DNA from: Sedimentisphaerales bacterium
Lineage (GTDB): Bacteria; Planctomycetota; Phycisphaerae; Sedimentisphaerales; Anaerohalosphaeraceae
Direction of reading: 5' to 3'
Length of the DNA: 64,000 bases
Assembly (NCBI GenBank): GCA_028282905.1
Contig: JANQGW010000070.1
Span: 1 to 64,000 of the forward strand
In this document: positions 44,101-52,342 of the stretch, one piece after another
Layout of the letters: each line of letters starts with the position of its first letter
Numbering within the stretch: position 1 is the stretch's first letter
Program-made: the position numbers and the translations under genes
The notes under the pieces: generated by a model
What the model saw: the letters and a program-made list of their open reading frames with translations, nothing else
What the model was told of the DNA's origin: nothing
Databases searched by the model: none

Positions 44101-45385
44101 CAACAAAGGCGACATCGGTTCCGGTACCTTCCGTGAAACGACCCACACTGATGCCTGCCATGCCGACCGGCTCGATGCGAAGGTCTTGCAGCAGCAGCGG
44201 TTGGGCCGCTGAAGCACCCGAACCGGTCAATTGAATGACGCCGATTTTAGTGTCGCCTGCGCCGGCTGTATCCTGGGTGATGACCGTATCTGTTGATTCG
44301 CTGCCGGCACCAATCAGATTGATTTGCTTATCAATCGTGATATTTTCCGTGTAAACGCCGGGAGAAATATAAATGGTATCACCCGCAACGGTAGCATCAA
44401 TAGCCGTTTGGATAGTACATCCTGGCGTAATATAAAGCTGTGTTCTGTCGGTCAGGCTTTCAATGTACATATCGTTGCCGGTCCAGTGCCCGATGGGTGC
44501 GGCGATGGGCAGCAGGGCGGCATTGCCCAGGCTGGATACAAACCAGATACGTATCTGATCCGGAGAATCGTCCTGTTCGCCGTGGACGGAAAATCCAAAG
44601 TCCGCTGCCTGCACGGTAACATCGGCACCGTCAGCGGGATTGGTGCTGTAGGTAATAATTGCGTCACCTGCTGGAGCGACGCCGGGATTATTATAATCGC
44701 CCATCTCAAGCTGGAACAGGTCGCCGAAATCATTTGTGCCGCTGAAAACGATGCCGCTGGTGCCCAGAGGGCTGTAACGACCCCAGGTGACGACACTGAC
44801 ATTTTGCCAAGCGTTGCCGGTGGAAGTTAAGTCTGTTACGACTACGCCGTTGCAATCGACCAGTGACAGGCCGTGCCCGCCGTTATTCAGGCAGTTCACA
44901 TTGGAGACGGTCATATTGCTGGCTCCCAGCATATCCACGCCGGAACGGTAGATGTCCTGAACAGTGACATTCTCGATAGTTCCGCCGTTCACCTCTCCGA
45001 ATTTAATCCCGTAACGCGGCAGACTGGAACCGTCCGTTAGAAGCGTAAAACCGCTCAGTGTAACGTTGTCAGCTTCGACATAAAGTCCGGCGTTATTGCT
45101 TGCCAGGCCTGTTGCATCAAAAATGACCGGTCCATCTCCCGCAGTCGTGAGGGTGAGCCCGATTGTTGAGATCGTCAGGGCTTCGTAATAAGTTCCCGCA
45201 TGAACTTCGATCACGTCGCCCTCATTGGCAGCGTTGATTGCCTGCTGGATGCTGGTGAAAACGCCTCCGTCTATAGAGCCGGGAGATCCCGATGTTGAAG
45301 TTAATACGGCCAGGTTGCTCGCCTGCATGATTCCGCTGGTAAAAATCAATGCGGCGAGGAAACAAAATGTGCGTAGTTTTCTCAT
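41141..45385 (-). CDS. Giant secreted right-handed parallel beta-helix protein with dockerin-like C-terminus
   Basis: A 1414-aa exported protein with signal peptide 'MRKLRTFCFLAALIFTSGIMQA'. The ATG ending at 45385 has a GGAG site, while a longer frame reaching 45547 lacks one. Most of the chain is pectate-lyase-like beta-helix: repeated 'IQ.AINAA..GD.I.V..GTY.E', 'NNT....' and 'NWWGD.TGP' segments. Three 'tandem' arrays start with the IQxAI signature (near residues 45, 330 and 1030), and two long repeats share 'KGDGDWLDY' and 'GVASSDGSTSA'. The last 30 residues, 'GDLDYDCDVDLNDFAILAGNW', are a single dockerin-like calcium-binding motif common in Phycisphaerae and presumably a sorting or attachment tag. 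No polysaccharide-lyase catalytic signature was recognised. Confidence 0.88.
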   Translation of the reverse strand: MRKLRTFCFLAALIFTSGIMQASNLAVLTSTSGSPGSIDGGVFTSIQQAINAANEGDVIEVHAGTYYEALTISTIGLTLTTAGDGPVIFDATGLASNNAGLYVEADNVTLSGFTLLTDGSSLPRYGIKFGEVNGGTIENVTVQDIYRSGVDMLGASNMTVSNVNCLNNGGHGLSLVDCNGVVVTDLTSTGNAWQNVSVVTWGRYSPLGTSGIVFSGTNDFGDLFQLEMGDYNNPGVAPAGDAIITYSTNPADGADVTVQAADFGFSVHGEQDDSPDQIRIWFVSSLGNAALLPIAAPIGHWTGNDMYIESLTDRTQLYITPGCTIQTAIDATVAGDTIYISPGVYTENITIDKQINLIGAGSESTDTVITQDTAGAGDTKIGVIQLTGSGASAAQPLLLQDLRIEPVGMAGISVGRFTEGTGTDVAFVEMNNIKVIGTNTNPSTEQERGLYVDLTSSLTNLSISDCAFDNLTYGWYFQKEVSADTSTVQYVTVDNTTFNANNHKGIYAEKLSDATFTGCTADSNGNDSAALPSYFAPWSCGIDVNLKAGTYANIAFSECVVTNNAIDESKEGVGLTAKARDDGGTYGAFPATVDNVDVIGCTITGNERGLRFGEPGKGNTTPTNVTVENCILMNNIQQYSGSDGSAYGDLINMTASTSIDASPNWWGDTDPTDQVFGNVVVYPCWAEQEMINLFYQNNVHNITKGTWYLTIKDAVVDADSDDTLLVGEGTYPEAGQIVIDKNLTIIGDSVNRPIVNTDIDTGSSGDARGWFLINDSITLNISNMIFDGSGHLIYQAFRHKGNGGFTNCDFKNIKFNESGPTYGGVALAVFGAAGNPVNVTDCVFEEIGRVGVLYFGEGCSGSVYSGNTYTGKGDGDWLDYALDISAGASVTVQNNTLTNCRGVASSDGSTSAAVMLTTHYGAGTNADVLSNTLSGNTTAVILGYDENDTSTATIHCNSIAGNDAGVETTGTVNIIDAENNWWGDVTGPGGEGPGSGDTVSVNIDYYPWLLSTDCGDVIVNVGDIVVDDDWAGLSDYTIVNVSGNDYFMGVDAFATVQEAIATAIAGNTISVAKGTYLEDGQIVIDKDLTIIGDDADTTIILPNQDTSNNGYDPSSGWVAVGSGINFNLSGITLDGAGKLIRMAIQSRGTCVIEDCVIKNIQSHIYLGWGICLLDGTDNLVRNCQFSGIQRIGVHIRGAVAAPNPYATVENCVFIGKGNGDWLDYGVEFGGGGQGTVQDCFISDCTGVASSDGSTSAGILVTDYYGTGTQATLLRNTISSCTRGVFAGYADTDASVVIANYNNLVGNTDQGIFTKPAVDVDATYNWWGDPTGPNDPNGVIETDGIDCSIPVEDLLNADGLGDTVSENAPYCPWLLAPLQSSNNPCPRGDLDYDCDVDLNDFAILAGNWLEGVTAP

Positions 45386-45588
45386 GATACCACTCCAAAA
45401 AAATGTTAATTGTGTCTTAATGACGATATAGTTGAAATACAAACAACCGCCTTCGGATTTCAAAAAAATGGGGACAGACCTCGCCCCGCCAAAACATTTT
45501 GGAAATAGCAAGACATGAATCCTTTCATCTCTCTTTTCTAACCCCATAACTCCAGTGAACTATTGTACAGATCGAGATTAGCGAAACA

Positions 45589-45605
45589 ATCGTGGTAAAT
45601 ACTGG
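45589..45605. promoter_or_regulatory. ATCGTGGTAA motif, copy 2
   Basis: ATCGTGGTAAATACTGG lies about 200 bases upstream of the beta-helix start and about 80 bases after the end of the PAS-LuxR gene. It carries the GTA-N2-TAC dyad and is preceded by AACA as in copy 1. It is a candidate operator for the beta-helix gene. Confidence 0.6.
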
Positions 45606-45683
45606 ATTATTACGAGAACGCCCTTTTTACTTAAGTATTAGGGCTTCGGGAGGCAAAAAACGGTTAAAAAGTTGATTAATTAA

Positions 45684-47039
45684 CTATTTTTCCAGTGTCA
45701 GGTTGGATGATAACCCTTTTTTGGCAAGATCGATCAGGTTGTGTACGCCCAGTTTCTGCATAATATGGGCACGATGATCTTCAATCGTGCGGATGGATCG
45801 ATTGGTTTCTGCGGCGATTTCCTTATTCGTTTTGCCTTGCAGCAGTTGGGTCAGTATCTTCTTCTCTGTTTTTGTCAGGAGTTTCTGAATAGTGATATCC
45901 GTCAGTGCCCCCTCAATATATCCATGTTCACTGTTCAGTTCCGCGGAAATCGAAACCCAGAAGCAGCGTCCGTCACTTTTTTTCAATTCAGCGTCAAAGT
46001 GCTGGACTTTCTTGTGTTTTTTCAATTTGTCAATAAACTGCTTTCGACGGTTTTTGTCAACATAGGAATCAGTCACAGAAAATGTTGTTGGTAAGCTTTC
46101 GTTCACAGGGTACCCGAAAAATCTCCGGGCTGCCTGGTTGCAGTCCAGCAGCGTTCCATCGAGTGCAGTGCGGAACAGGGCGACCTGGGCGTTTTCATAC
46201 AACTCCCGGTATTTCTTTTCACTCTCGGACAAGCGTTGCTGCAGCTTCTTCTGCTGTGTCAGGTCTCGGAAAGCCGCGATACGCAGAATTTTCTGGCCGT
46301 CGTTAACGGTTCGTACACGCACTTCCGTCGGAATTTCTGTTCCGTCCTTTCGCAATCCGAAGGCTTCATAAGGGCCTTCAAAACCGCTGACAATATACTG
46401 TTTGACCATTTCCCGGGATTGCGGGGCGATCAATTCCATCCCATTCTTGCCTTTGATTTCATCTGCTTCATAACCAAGCATATCGCAGAATTGTTGGTTG
46501 GCGTCCAGAATAATCCCCTGTTCATGGATCATAACGCCTTCAAATGCCGCCTCAGCCAGCCGTTTATACCGTTCCTGGCTGATTTTCAGGGCCTGTTCGG
46601 TTATTCTGTGATCTGTTATGTCACGGGCATTACCGACGACGGCAACAATCTTCCCGCTTTCGTTCCGAACGATAGAAATATTATCACTGCGGTGAATGTA
46701 ATGCCCGTCTTTATGGCGGGTGCGGTATTCAAGGGTAAGATTGGAAGTTTCAAGGGTGTTATCGACTAGTCTTCCGTATACTTCCATGAAGGACGCTTTG
46801 TCATCCGGATGAAGTGATTCCAGCAGATGGCTGACGCCCACTGATTTGATTTCACCACAGGTATGCCCCGTTATTTGCTCGATATTGCCGCTGAGATAAT
46901 CGTATTGACCGGTCTCAAAATTATAGCGATACAGAATGTCCTGTGAATCATTTAAAATACCTGAAAGTGTGGATTGTTGTTGTTCAATGACTGCATCGCG
47001 CTGAGCGATGTGTTCACAATTCTGGCATTGTTCATTCAT
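45684..47039 (-). CDS. Multi-PAS LuxR-type (NarL/FixJ) transcriptional regulator
   Basis: A 451-aa cytoplasmic protein with no transmembrane helix. It has three PAS domains (about 25-140, 150-265 and 275-385; the first two end in 'VGNARDITDH' and 'IAAFRDLTQQ') and a C-terminal LuxR helix-turn-helix ('TEKKILTQLLQGKTNKEIAAETNRSIRTIEDHRAHIMQKLGV'; only the KTNKEIA to RTIEDHR core is the diagnostic part). There is no receiver or kinase domain, so signals are sensed directly by the PAS domains. Three near-identical motifs with a TAC dyad surround it, one about 145 bases upstream of its start, consistent with autoregulation and control of the beta-helix gene. Confidence 0.9.
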   Translation of the reverse strand: MNEQCQNCEHIAQRDAVIEQQQSTLSGILNDSQDILYRYNFETGQYDYLSGNIEQITGHTCGEIKSVGVSHLLESLHPDDKASFMEVYGRLVDNTLETSNLTLEYRTRHKDGHYIHRSDNISIVRNESGKIVAVVGNARDITDHRITEQALKISQERYKRLAEAAFEGVMIHEQGIILDANQQFCDMLGYEADEIKGKNGMELIAPQSREMVKQYIVSGFEGPYEAFGLRKDGTEIPTEVRVRTVNDGQKILRIAAFRDLTQQKKLQQRLSESEKKYRELYENAQVALFRTALDGTLLDCNQAARRFFGYPVNESLPTTFSVTDSYVDKNRRKQFIDKLKKHKKVQHFDAELKKSDGRCFWVSISAELNSEHGYIEGALTDITIQKLLTKTEKKILTQLLQGKTNKEIAAETNRSIRTIEDHRAHIMQKLGVHNLIDLAKKGLSSNLTLEK

Positions 47040-47182
47040 ATGTCACCGATTTTCCTTCCGCCGGGCTTTCCGTCAAAGTTGCTTCCCTGTTGGATTATAA
47101 ACGTAAAAGCAAGTACGCTTAAGTGCGGCCTTTTATTGCATTATATTATATCAAAATGCTCGGAAAATACTACCGTTTTGGT

Positions 47183-47199
47183 ATCGTGGTAACTACGGG
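47183..47199. promoter_or_regulatory. ATCGTGGTAA motif, copy 3
   Basis: ATCGTGGTAACTACGGG followed by TTTTTC, about 145 bases upstream of the PAS-LuxR gene start. It is the closest match to copy 1 (16 of 17). Confidence 0.62.
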
Positions 47200-47285
47200 G
47201 TTTTTCAGGAAAAATAGCCTTTTTTGAAAATAAATGTGCCTTTTGGGTGTCAAGAGGTCTTATTTAGGCAGGTACTAAAGGAAAA

Positions 47286-47312
47286 CAAAGCCCTGAAGGC
47301 ATCAGGGCTTTG
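47286..47312 (-). terminator. Intrinsic terminator of the cupin gene
   Basis: A perfect 11-bp stem (CAAAGCCCTGA at 47286-47296 with TCAGGGCTTTG at 47302-47312) with a 5-base loop is followed on the minus strand by TTTTCC. Confidence 0.85.
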
Positions 47313-47332
47313 TGGTTTGAATTTCGATATGT

Positions 47333-47656
47333 CTAAGCAGCAGGGGTGACGCAGAAGATATACACCAATGGTTCGGTGCCGGTGTTGAGGATATTATGCT
47401 GTGTCTGAGGCGGGATATAGCATACCTTGCCAACGCCGACAGGGATGTCTTCTTCGCCGATAATCGCGGTTCCGGTCCCGGACAGGAAAACAAGCTGTTC
47501 TTCTTTGTCTTCGGTGCTGTGAACCCCGCAGTCAGCTCCCGGTTCCAGATAAACTCGTCCCGATTTCATCCCGTGAGTAGTCGGAGCCCCCGGGATTAGC
47601 CGCTGATAGCCCTTTTCGTCGTTCAGTTCAATCACAAATGCTTTCTTTGTGTCCAT
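47333..47656 (-). CDS. Cupin-domain protein
   Basis: A 107-aa single-domain beta-barrel. The ATG ending at 47656 has an AAAGGATGA site; an upstream in-frame ATG at 47701 would add 15 polar residues. The cupin motifs are 'GVHSTEDKEEQLVFLSGTG' (His and Glu ligands) and 'PPQTQHNILNTG' (His ligand). It probably binds a metal and a small carboxylate or sugar acid. It has its own terminator and no functional neighbour. Confidence 0.85.
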   Translation of the reverse strand: MDTKKAFVIELNDEKGYQRLIPGAPTTHGMKSGRVYLEPGADCGVHSTEDKEEQLVFLSGTGTAIIGEEDIPVGVGKVCYIPPQTQHNILNTGTEPLVYIFCVTPAA

Positions 47657-47775
47657 ATCTTCATCCTTTGGTATTGGTTGACTGCTGTTGTCTGATTTCA
47701 ATTACATTCGAAATGACGATTATCACGACATGGGGTTGGTTATCAAGCCAAAAAGATCAAAATCAAATCAAATAA

Positions 47776-47809
47776 AAAACCGGCACATGTGTTTAGACAC
47801 ATGTGCCGG
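47776..47809 (-). terminator. Intrinsic terminator of the prepilin-like gene
   Basis: A perfect 13-bp stem (CCGGCACATGTGT at 47780-47792 with ACACATGTGCCGG at 47797-47809), 4-base loop, then six T residues on the minus strand. Confidence 0.9.
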
Positions 47810-47832
47810 TTTATGGACGAAATGAGCAGTCT

Positions 47833-48642
47833 TTACCGAAGACTTTCGTAAGGGTAATTACGTTTCATATATTCGAGGTCTTTGGTTCCGAGTTTGACGC
47901 CGGCGTTGATTTTACCTTCGCGGGCCGCTTCTATTGTTTCTTCATCGACCCAGCGATGTTTTTCCGCGTGACCGTCAGCAAAGCCCAAATTGCTTCGTTC
48001 ATTATGCCAAATGGCTACCGGATCAATCCAATTGGATCCGTCAGGTGCCGGATCGACGATCCACGAATTGATGTTCCAACCGCGAGGGTCTGCTTCTTCG
48101 ACCAGAACATACTTATCCCCTGGACTTTTTAATTTGTTGAGATTTTCAATGCGGACATAGCCGGCTTCTTCGCCGTTCATGCCGCCTACAATCGAATAGC
48201 TCCGCCAGCCGCCGACGCCGTTGTTATAGGAGGGGTGGAGTGGCGTGTCCAGGAATCGTTTATCGCCGGGACAGTGAAACACATCGACTGCCTCAAGATA
48301 AGGGTAGAGCAATCCCCGTTTCATACCATACTGTTTTTCCTCAACAGTCGAACCAACGGTGCCGCCTCTGTCGCTGCCGGTCTCGGTCTGGGGTGTGCAG
48401 ACCCACGGATAGTAGCCACCGCCAGGTGCGTTTCTGTTATTGGCCCCGACCACCAAACCATTATTATTGTCCGCATATTGATACCACGACAGGGTTACCT
48501 GCCGAAGATGGGCCAGGCAGACAATAGCTGATGCCTGTTGTTTGACAACTTTTAAGGCTGGCATGATAATAGCCATCAGAAGGGCGATGATCGCGATGAC
48601 AACGAGCAGTTCGATGAGGGTAAATCCTTTGCGTTTCTTCAT
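47833..48642 (-). CDS. Type II secretion/prepilin-like protein (DUF1559-like)
   Basis: A 269-aa protein with a type IV prepilin signal: 'KKRKGFTLIELLVVIAIIALLMAI', cleaved between Gly and Phe by a prepilin peptidase, followed by the hydrophobic helix. The C-terminal 'NLGFADGHAEKHRWVDEETI' is the H-x-DG type ending of planctomycete pseudopilin-like proteins, which are very numerous in these genomes. The ATG at 48642 has AAAGG 8 bases upstream, and an ATG 6 bases earlier is too near. It may be a surface or secretion-system minor pilin. Confidence 0.9.
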   Translation of the reverse strand: MKKRKGFTLIELLVVIAIIALLMAIIMPALKVVKQQASAIVCLAHLRQVTLSWYQYADNNNGLVVGANNRNAPGGGYYPWVCTPQTETGSDRGGTVGSTVEEKQYGMKRGLLYPYLEAVDVFHCPGDKRFLDTPLHPSYNNGVGGWRSYSIVGGMNGEEAGYVRIENLNKLKSPGDKYVLVEEADPRGWNINSWIVDPAPDGSNWIDPVAIWHNERSNLGFADGHAEKHRWVDEETIEAAREGKINAGVKLGTKDLEYMKRNYPYESLR

Positions 48643-48835
48643 AAACATATCCTTTAATGAAGGTTAGAAGAATACATTACGGGGCAAAAATCCCCATTAA
48701 AACCCAAAGATGCAAATTTTGTCTTTCCTGTATTGTACCCTTAAGGGCTTAAGTTTGCAAGAGTTTTGTTTTCAGGGTAGGCAAAAACACCTAATAGAGC
48801 CATACTCTCGCCAGAAATAGAAAAAAATATGAGGC

Positions 48836-49549
48836 TTACAGTGGTTTTTTCTTGATCATCCCGAAAACACGAGGATATGTTGTGGCCGTTGAAGTTCTTT
48901 TTTTGCAAATTATGAGTGAAAAATTGACCCTGTCAAGCGAGTAGCCGGCAATTTGATCGACTGCGGCCCCCATTTTCTGAATAGCGTTTTGGCCTGCTGA
49001 TAATTCATCTGCAGCACCGGCGCCTTTCCAGAAGATTGCCCGCCCATGTGGCCGTACAAAGCCCAGCAGAAGTTCCGCCAGCATCGGTACCGCCGCGACA
49101 GCCCGCGCGCAGGCAATGTCAAATTGTTCACGAAACTTTGGCAGATGTGCGATTTCTTCCGCCCGTCCGTGTATCACCTCCAGGTTTTTCAATCCTAAGT
49201 GCTTACAGGCATTTTGCTGGAACGTTACTTTCTTTCCCGTGGCTTCAAGCGAGCAGAAAGTCCATTCGGGCCGTACAATCGCCAAAACCAGCGAAGGAAA
49301 TCCCGCACCCGATCCGACATCGATAATTCGTAGCGGTTTGCCCGTTTCAGTCGCAATAGCATCCAGCACCGGGACTGCCGCCAGAGAATCCAGAAAATGT
49401 CGGGTTTGTATCTGCTCCAGTGAGGTAATACGTGTCAGATTATATTTCTGGTTTTCCGCAATCAGAAAGTCCGCGAGTGTCTCAAAAGCTTCGCTGTGTG
49501 CATCCAGAAGCGCTTGAAGTGGTTCAATTTGGATGGAGGATTCAATCAT
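48836..49549 (-). CDS. rsmG: 16S rRNA (guanine-527-N7) methyltransferase
   Basis: A 237-aa SAM-dependent methyltransferase (GidB/RsmG). 'IIDVGSGAGFPSLVLAI' is the SAM loop and 'RAVAAVPMLAELLLGFVRPHGRAIFWKG' the family core. 'QNQKYNLTRITSLEQIQTRHFLDSL' near the N-terminus is diagnostic. It modifies G527 of 16S rRNA in the ribosome decoding region. The start overlaps the end of trmB (ATGA), making a two-gene methylase operon. The C-terminal 25 residues are a basic extension. Confidence 0.93.
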   Translation of the reverse strand: MIESSIQIEPLQALLDAHSEAFETLADFLIAENQKYNLTRITSLEQIQTRHFLDSLAAVPVLDAIATETGKPLRIIDVGSGAGFPSLVLAIVRPEWTFCSLEATGKKVTFQQNACKHLGLKNLEVIHGRAEEIAHLPKFREQFDIACARAVAAVPMLAELLLGFVRPHGRAIFWKGAGAADELSAGQNAIQKMGAAVDQIAGYSLDRVNFSLIICKKRTSTATTYPRVFGMIKKKPL

Positions 49550-50178
49550 AGCTTTTGCAGTGCCAGCGTGTGTGTGCGGCGGCCTTCCGGGATATATTTG
49601 CGTTCATAGTTTGTGCCCACTAATTCACCCTCCTGGGCACCGGCAGGGCGGATAAAGTCGATCTCCTTAAATGTTCCGGCCTTAACGGCTTTACGGGCCA
49701 CCTCCGTCATCTGTTCATAATAGTTCTCATGGTCAGTTGCCACATTGATAATACCGTTCGGTCCAAGAATACGATGAAGCTGTGCCAGATTCTCGTCACA
49801 GAAAAACCGCCGCTTATGATGACGTTTTTTAGGCCACGGATCGGGAAAATACAGGTGAAATTTTTGAATGGAGGTATCCGGCACAAACTTTTCGATAAAT
49901 TCGGCCGCGTCCGTACGAAGCATGCGCACATTTTCATACTGCCATCGCCCAATTCTATCTACGGCGTATTTATAATACTTGTTCGCCCATTCAATCCCCA
50001 GATAATTGACCTTCGGGAAAGCTTTCGCCTGAGCCACCAGAAACGTCCCCTTGCCGGAGCCGACTTCCATTTCAACCGGCCCGGAATGCTGGAAAATTGC
50101 CGTAAAGTCAATCGTTTCGACAATGCTGTCCGCCTCGATGGCGACATTTGGATAAATAGTCAGTTTTTTACGTAACAT
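49546..50178 (-). CDS. trmB: tRNA (guanine-46-N7) methyltransferase
   Basis: A 210-aa enzyme forming m7G46 in tRNA variable loops. 'PVEMEVGSGKGTFLVAQAKAFP' is the SAM site, 'LGIEWANKYYKYAVDRIGR' and 'HLYFPDPWPKKRHHKRRFF' are the TrmB signatures, the latter containing the catalytic Asp. It is the first gene of the trmB-rsmG pair. Confidence 0.95.
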   Translation of the reverse strand: MLRKKLTIYPNVAIEADSIVETIDFTAIFQHSGPVEMEVGSGKGTFLVAQAKAFPKVNYLGIEWANKYYKYAVDRIGRWQYENVRMLRTDAAEFIEKFVPDTSIQKFHLYFPDPWPKKRHHKRRFFCDENLAQLHRILGPNGIINVATDHENYYEQMTEVARKAVKAGTFKEIDFIRPAGAQEGELVGTNYERKYIPEGRRTHTLALQKL

Positions 50179-50325
50179 TCAATATTTCCTATTTTTACAA
50201 TCAAAATAGTCCGCTCTTATCGGAACCTGTATTTTCTTCTGAAAATACGTTAAGTCAAGCATTCTTCCGTTCGATATGTTCAATGAACCGAGAACCTGCG
50301 GACGTTTTCGGACGTATTTAATAGC

Positions 50326-51063
50326 ATGGAAGCGCTGAAAATACCAACGAATTATTTTGATGAAGCTGAAATGATCAGGCCAATCATTACATTACGGAAA
50401 AAGCGAGTGCTGATTGACGTCGATACCCAGCGGGATTTGTTTCTGGCCGACGGCAGGGCGTGCATTCGCAACCATCGCCGGGTGTTGACCAATATTCGGC
50501 GGGTCATGGCCTGGACACGCCGGGACCGTGTGCGAGTTATTTCAACGGCACAGGTTCATTTCCCGGATGACCATGAGCATCATCATGATTTCTGCATCGC
50601 CGGCACTGACGGCATCTGTAAAATTCCCTATACCCTGCGGAATCGCCATGTCACCTTTGAATCCGGCGACAGTACCGATTTGCCCCGTGACCTGCTCAAA
50701 GACTATGATCAGATCGTTTTGTGCAAGCGAACTGACGACCCATTCGATGAGCCGCGGGCCGAACGCATCTTGACCGAAATCAAGGCGTCGGAACTGGTCG
50801 TCATCGGCGGCCCGACAGAAACTTCCGTACTGCATACGGTTTTAGGATTGCTGCTTCGCGGCAAACCCGTAACAGTGATTACCGATGCCCTGGGTTCTCA
50901 TGAAAAAGGCGCCGCCGAAATCGCTCTGCGAAAGATGCAGGCCAAAGGCGCCAAGCTGGTTGACAGCAAAACACTGTTTGGCAATTCCCGTCTGCAAAAA
51001 GTCCACGCCTGCAATTGCGAACGTTGCCGGGGCCTCCTCCAGAAAGCCACCCTCAGCGCATAA
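50326..51063 (+). CDS. Isochorismatase-fold protein lacking the catalytic Cys
   Basis: A 245-aa protein of the cysteine-hydrolase (isochorismatase) fold. 'VLIDVDTQRDLFLADG' holds the first acidic residue and 'VVIGGPTETSVLHTVLGLLLRG' aligns with the usual 'GxxTDxCVxxT' motif, but the nucleophile position is Ser167 where amidases have Cys. Isochorismatases proper also lack Cys, so a non-amidase role or loss of hydrolysis is possible. The C-terminus adds a Cys cluster 'CNCERCRG' that may bind metal. The gene stands alone. Confidence 0.83.
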   Translation: MEALKIPTNYFDEAEMIRPIITLRKKRVLIDVDTQRDLFLADGRACIRNHRRVLTNIRRVMAWTRRDRVRVISTAQVHFPDDHEHHHDFCIAGTDGICKIPYTLRNRHVTFESGDSTDLPRDLLKDYDQIVLCKRTDDPFDEPRAERILTEIKASELVVIGGPTETSVLHTVLGLLLRGKPVTVITDALGSHEKGAAEIALRKMQAKGAKLVDSKTLFGNSRLQKVHACNCERCRGLLQKATLSA

Positions 51064-51239
51064 TCATTGTTGTTTAAATAGAAGTGACACACCTCATATA
51101 TTTCAATTTCAAAAATGCTTTGATAGCGATTGTGCGCAATGAAATGTGTCCGAGCGAACAGCAGATGAGTTCAAGGCAGATAGATTAAAGTTGTCGCAAA
51201 CCTGAAGCAGCCCAAACACCTCGGTTGCGACCCATATTT

Positions 51240-51279
51240 GGATAGCATAAGCAAACCCCCCGGTCTGCCTATGCTATCC
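51240..51279 (-). terminator. Hairpin spanning the stop codon of the LacI-type gene
   Basis: GGATAGCATA (51240-51249) and TATGCTATCC (51270-51279) are perfect 10-bp arms, extended by an inner stem with one mismatch around CCCC. The arm includes the TAG of the LacI-family gene. No strong T-run follows, so the hairpin could protect the mRNA end or act as a weak terminator. Confidence 0.5.
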
Positions 51280-52342
51280 TAGGAGGAGGAGATGTAGTTT
51301 GGGCTTCGAATAATTTACAGGGCAGCATCACCTTCAGCGGAGGGCTGGCGGGATGCTTGACCCGGTTGATTAACCGTCGCAGCGCTTCGGCCCCAATCCG
51401 AAGCGCCGGCACAGTGATACTGGTAAGCTTGGGGCATCCGAGCGTGTTATCCTCGGTGTCGTCGAATCCGACGATAGATACGTCTCTCGGGATCGTATAA
51501 CCCCGATCGATAAGTCCTCGGCAAAGCAAATAACCCACCCAATCGCTGGCACAGACCCACGCTCGAACCCCTTGCTCTTCAATTCGTCGGATAACGGATT
51601 CAATCTGTCCAGCCAATATAATCTCTTTATCTTCTAAGTGTCCGGCTTCAACGTCGATCACATTCGAAAGATCCAAATCAAGGCCCAACTGAGCCAGCGT
51701 GCTGAGATAGGCGCTGAAACGCATTCTCGCACTGTACACCGTGCCGCAATTGCCGAAAAATCCAATTTTCCGGTGTCCCTGTGCATACAGATGACGCATC
51801 AATTGCTCAATGCCCAGTGCTTCATCGACACCGATGACATCCATTTTAGCCTTACGGTAGGCGTTTTGAATGGAAACACAGGGGATTTGTGTTGCGAGTT
51901 TGGCAACGATTTCTTCGGGCCAGTGATTGACCAAAATCAGCCCGGAAAGTTCGCCGTCACGCATGGCAGGCGGTTGATTCTCTTTATCTAAAATGAGATG
52001 GCAGTTTTCTTCGTTGACGTAGTGCAGGATCAGTGAGACGTTCAGTTTCGAACATTTTTCGGTCATCCCGGCAAAGAAATTCGTGTGCTGCCACTCATGG
52101 ATTTTACGGAGGATGAGGACCCCCACCATATACCGCTTGGTTTCTTCCTCATCCAAAATTGCATGCTGCTTGCGGCTTCCCCAGTCGTAACCCAATTGAC
52201 TGGCGCGATTGACCACCCGATCACGGGTTTCGGCGTTCACATCGGCATAATCCCCCCGGAGTGCCTTGGAAACCGTCGCAACAGACAGGTTTAAGCTGTC
52301 AGCAATATCTTTTTGGTTTATTTTCCGTTTCTCCATACTCAT
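51269..52342 (-). CDS. LacI-family transcriptional regulator
   Basis: A 357-aa repressor-type protein: N-terminal helix-turn-helix 'NQKDIADSLNLSVATVSKALRGDYADVNAETRDRVVNRASQLGY' (core SVATVSKAL) and a periplasmic-binding-protein-like effector domain ('IGFFGNCGTVYSARMRF', 'DWVGYLLCRGLIDRGYTIPRDVSIVGFDD'). It probably senses a sugar. No sugar gene is adjacent, so it may regulate distant loci and itself; its upstream region carries phased CGAAA repeats. Confidence 0.92.
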   Translation of the reverse strand: MSMEKRKINQKDIADSLNLSVATVSKALRGDYADVNAETRDRVVNRASQLGYDWGSRKQHAILDEEETKRYMVGVLILRKIHEWQHTNFFAGMTEKCSKLNVSLILHYVNEENCHLILDKENQPPAMRDGELSGLILVNHWPEEIVAKLATQIPCVSIQNAYRKAKMDVIGVDEALGIEQLMRHLYAQGHRKIGFFGNCGTVYSARMRFSAYLSTLAQLGLDLDLSNVIDVEAGHLEDKEIILAGQIESVIRRIEEQGVRAWVCASDWVGYLLCRGLIDRGYTIPRDVSIVGFDDTEDNTLGCPKLTSITVPALRIGAEALRRLINRVKHPASPPLKVMLPCKLFEAQTTSPPPRIA

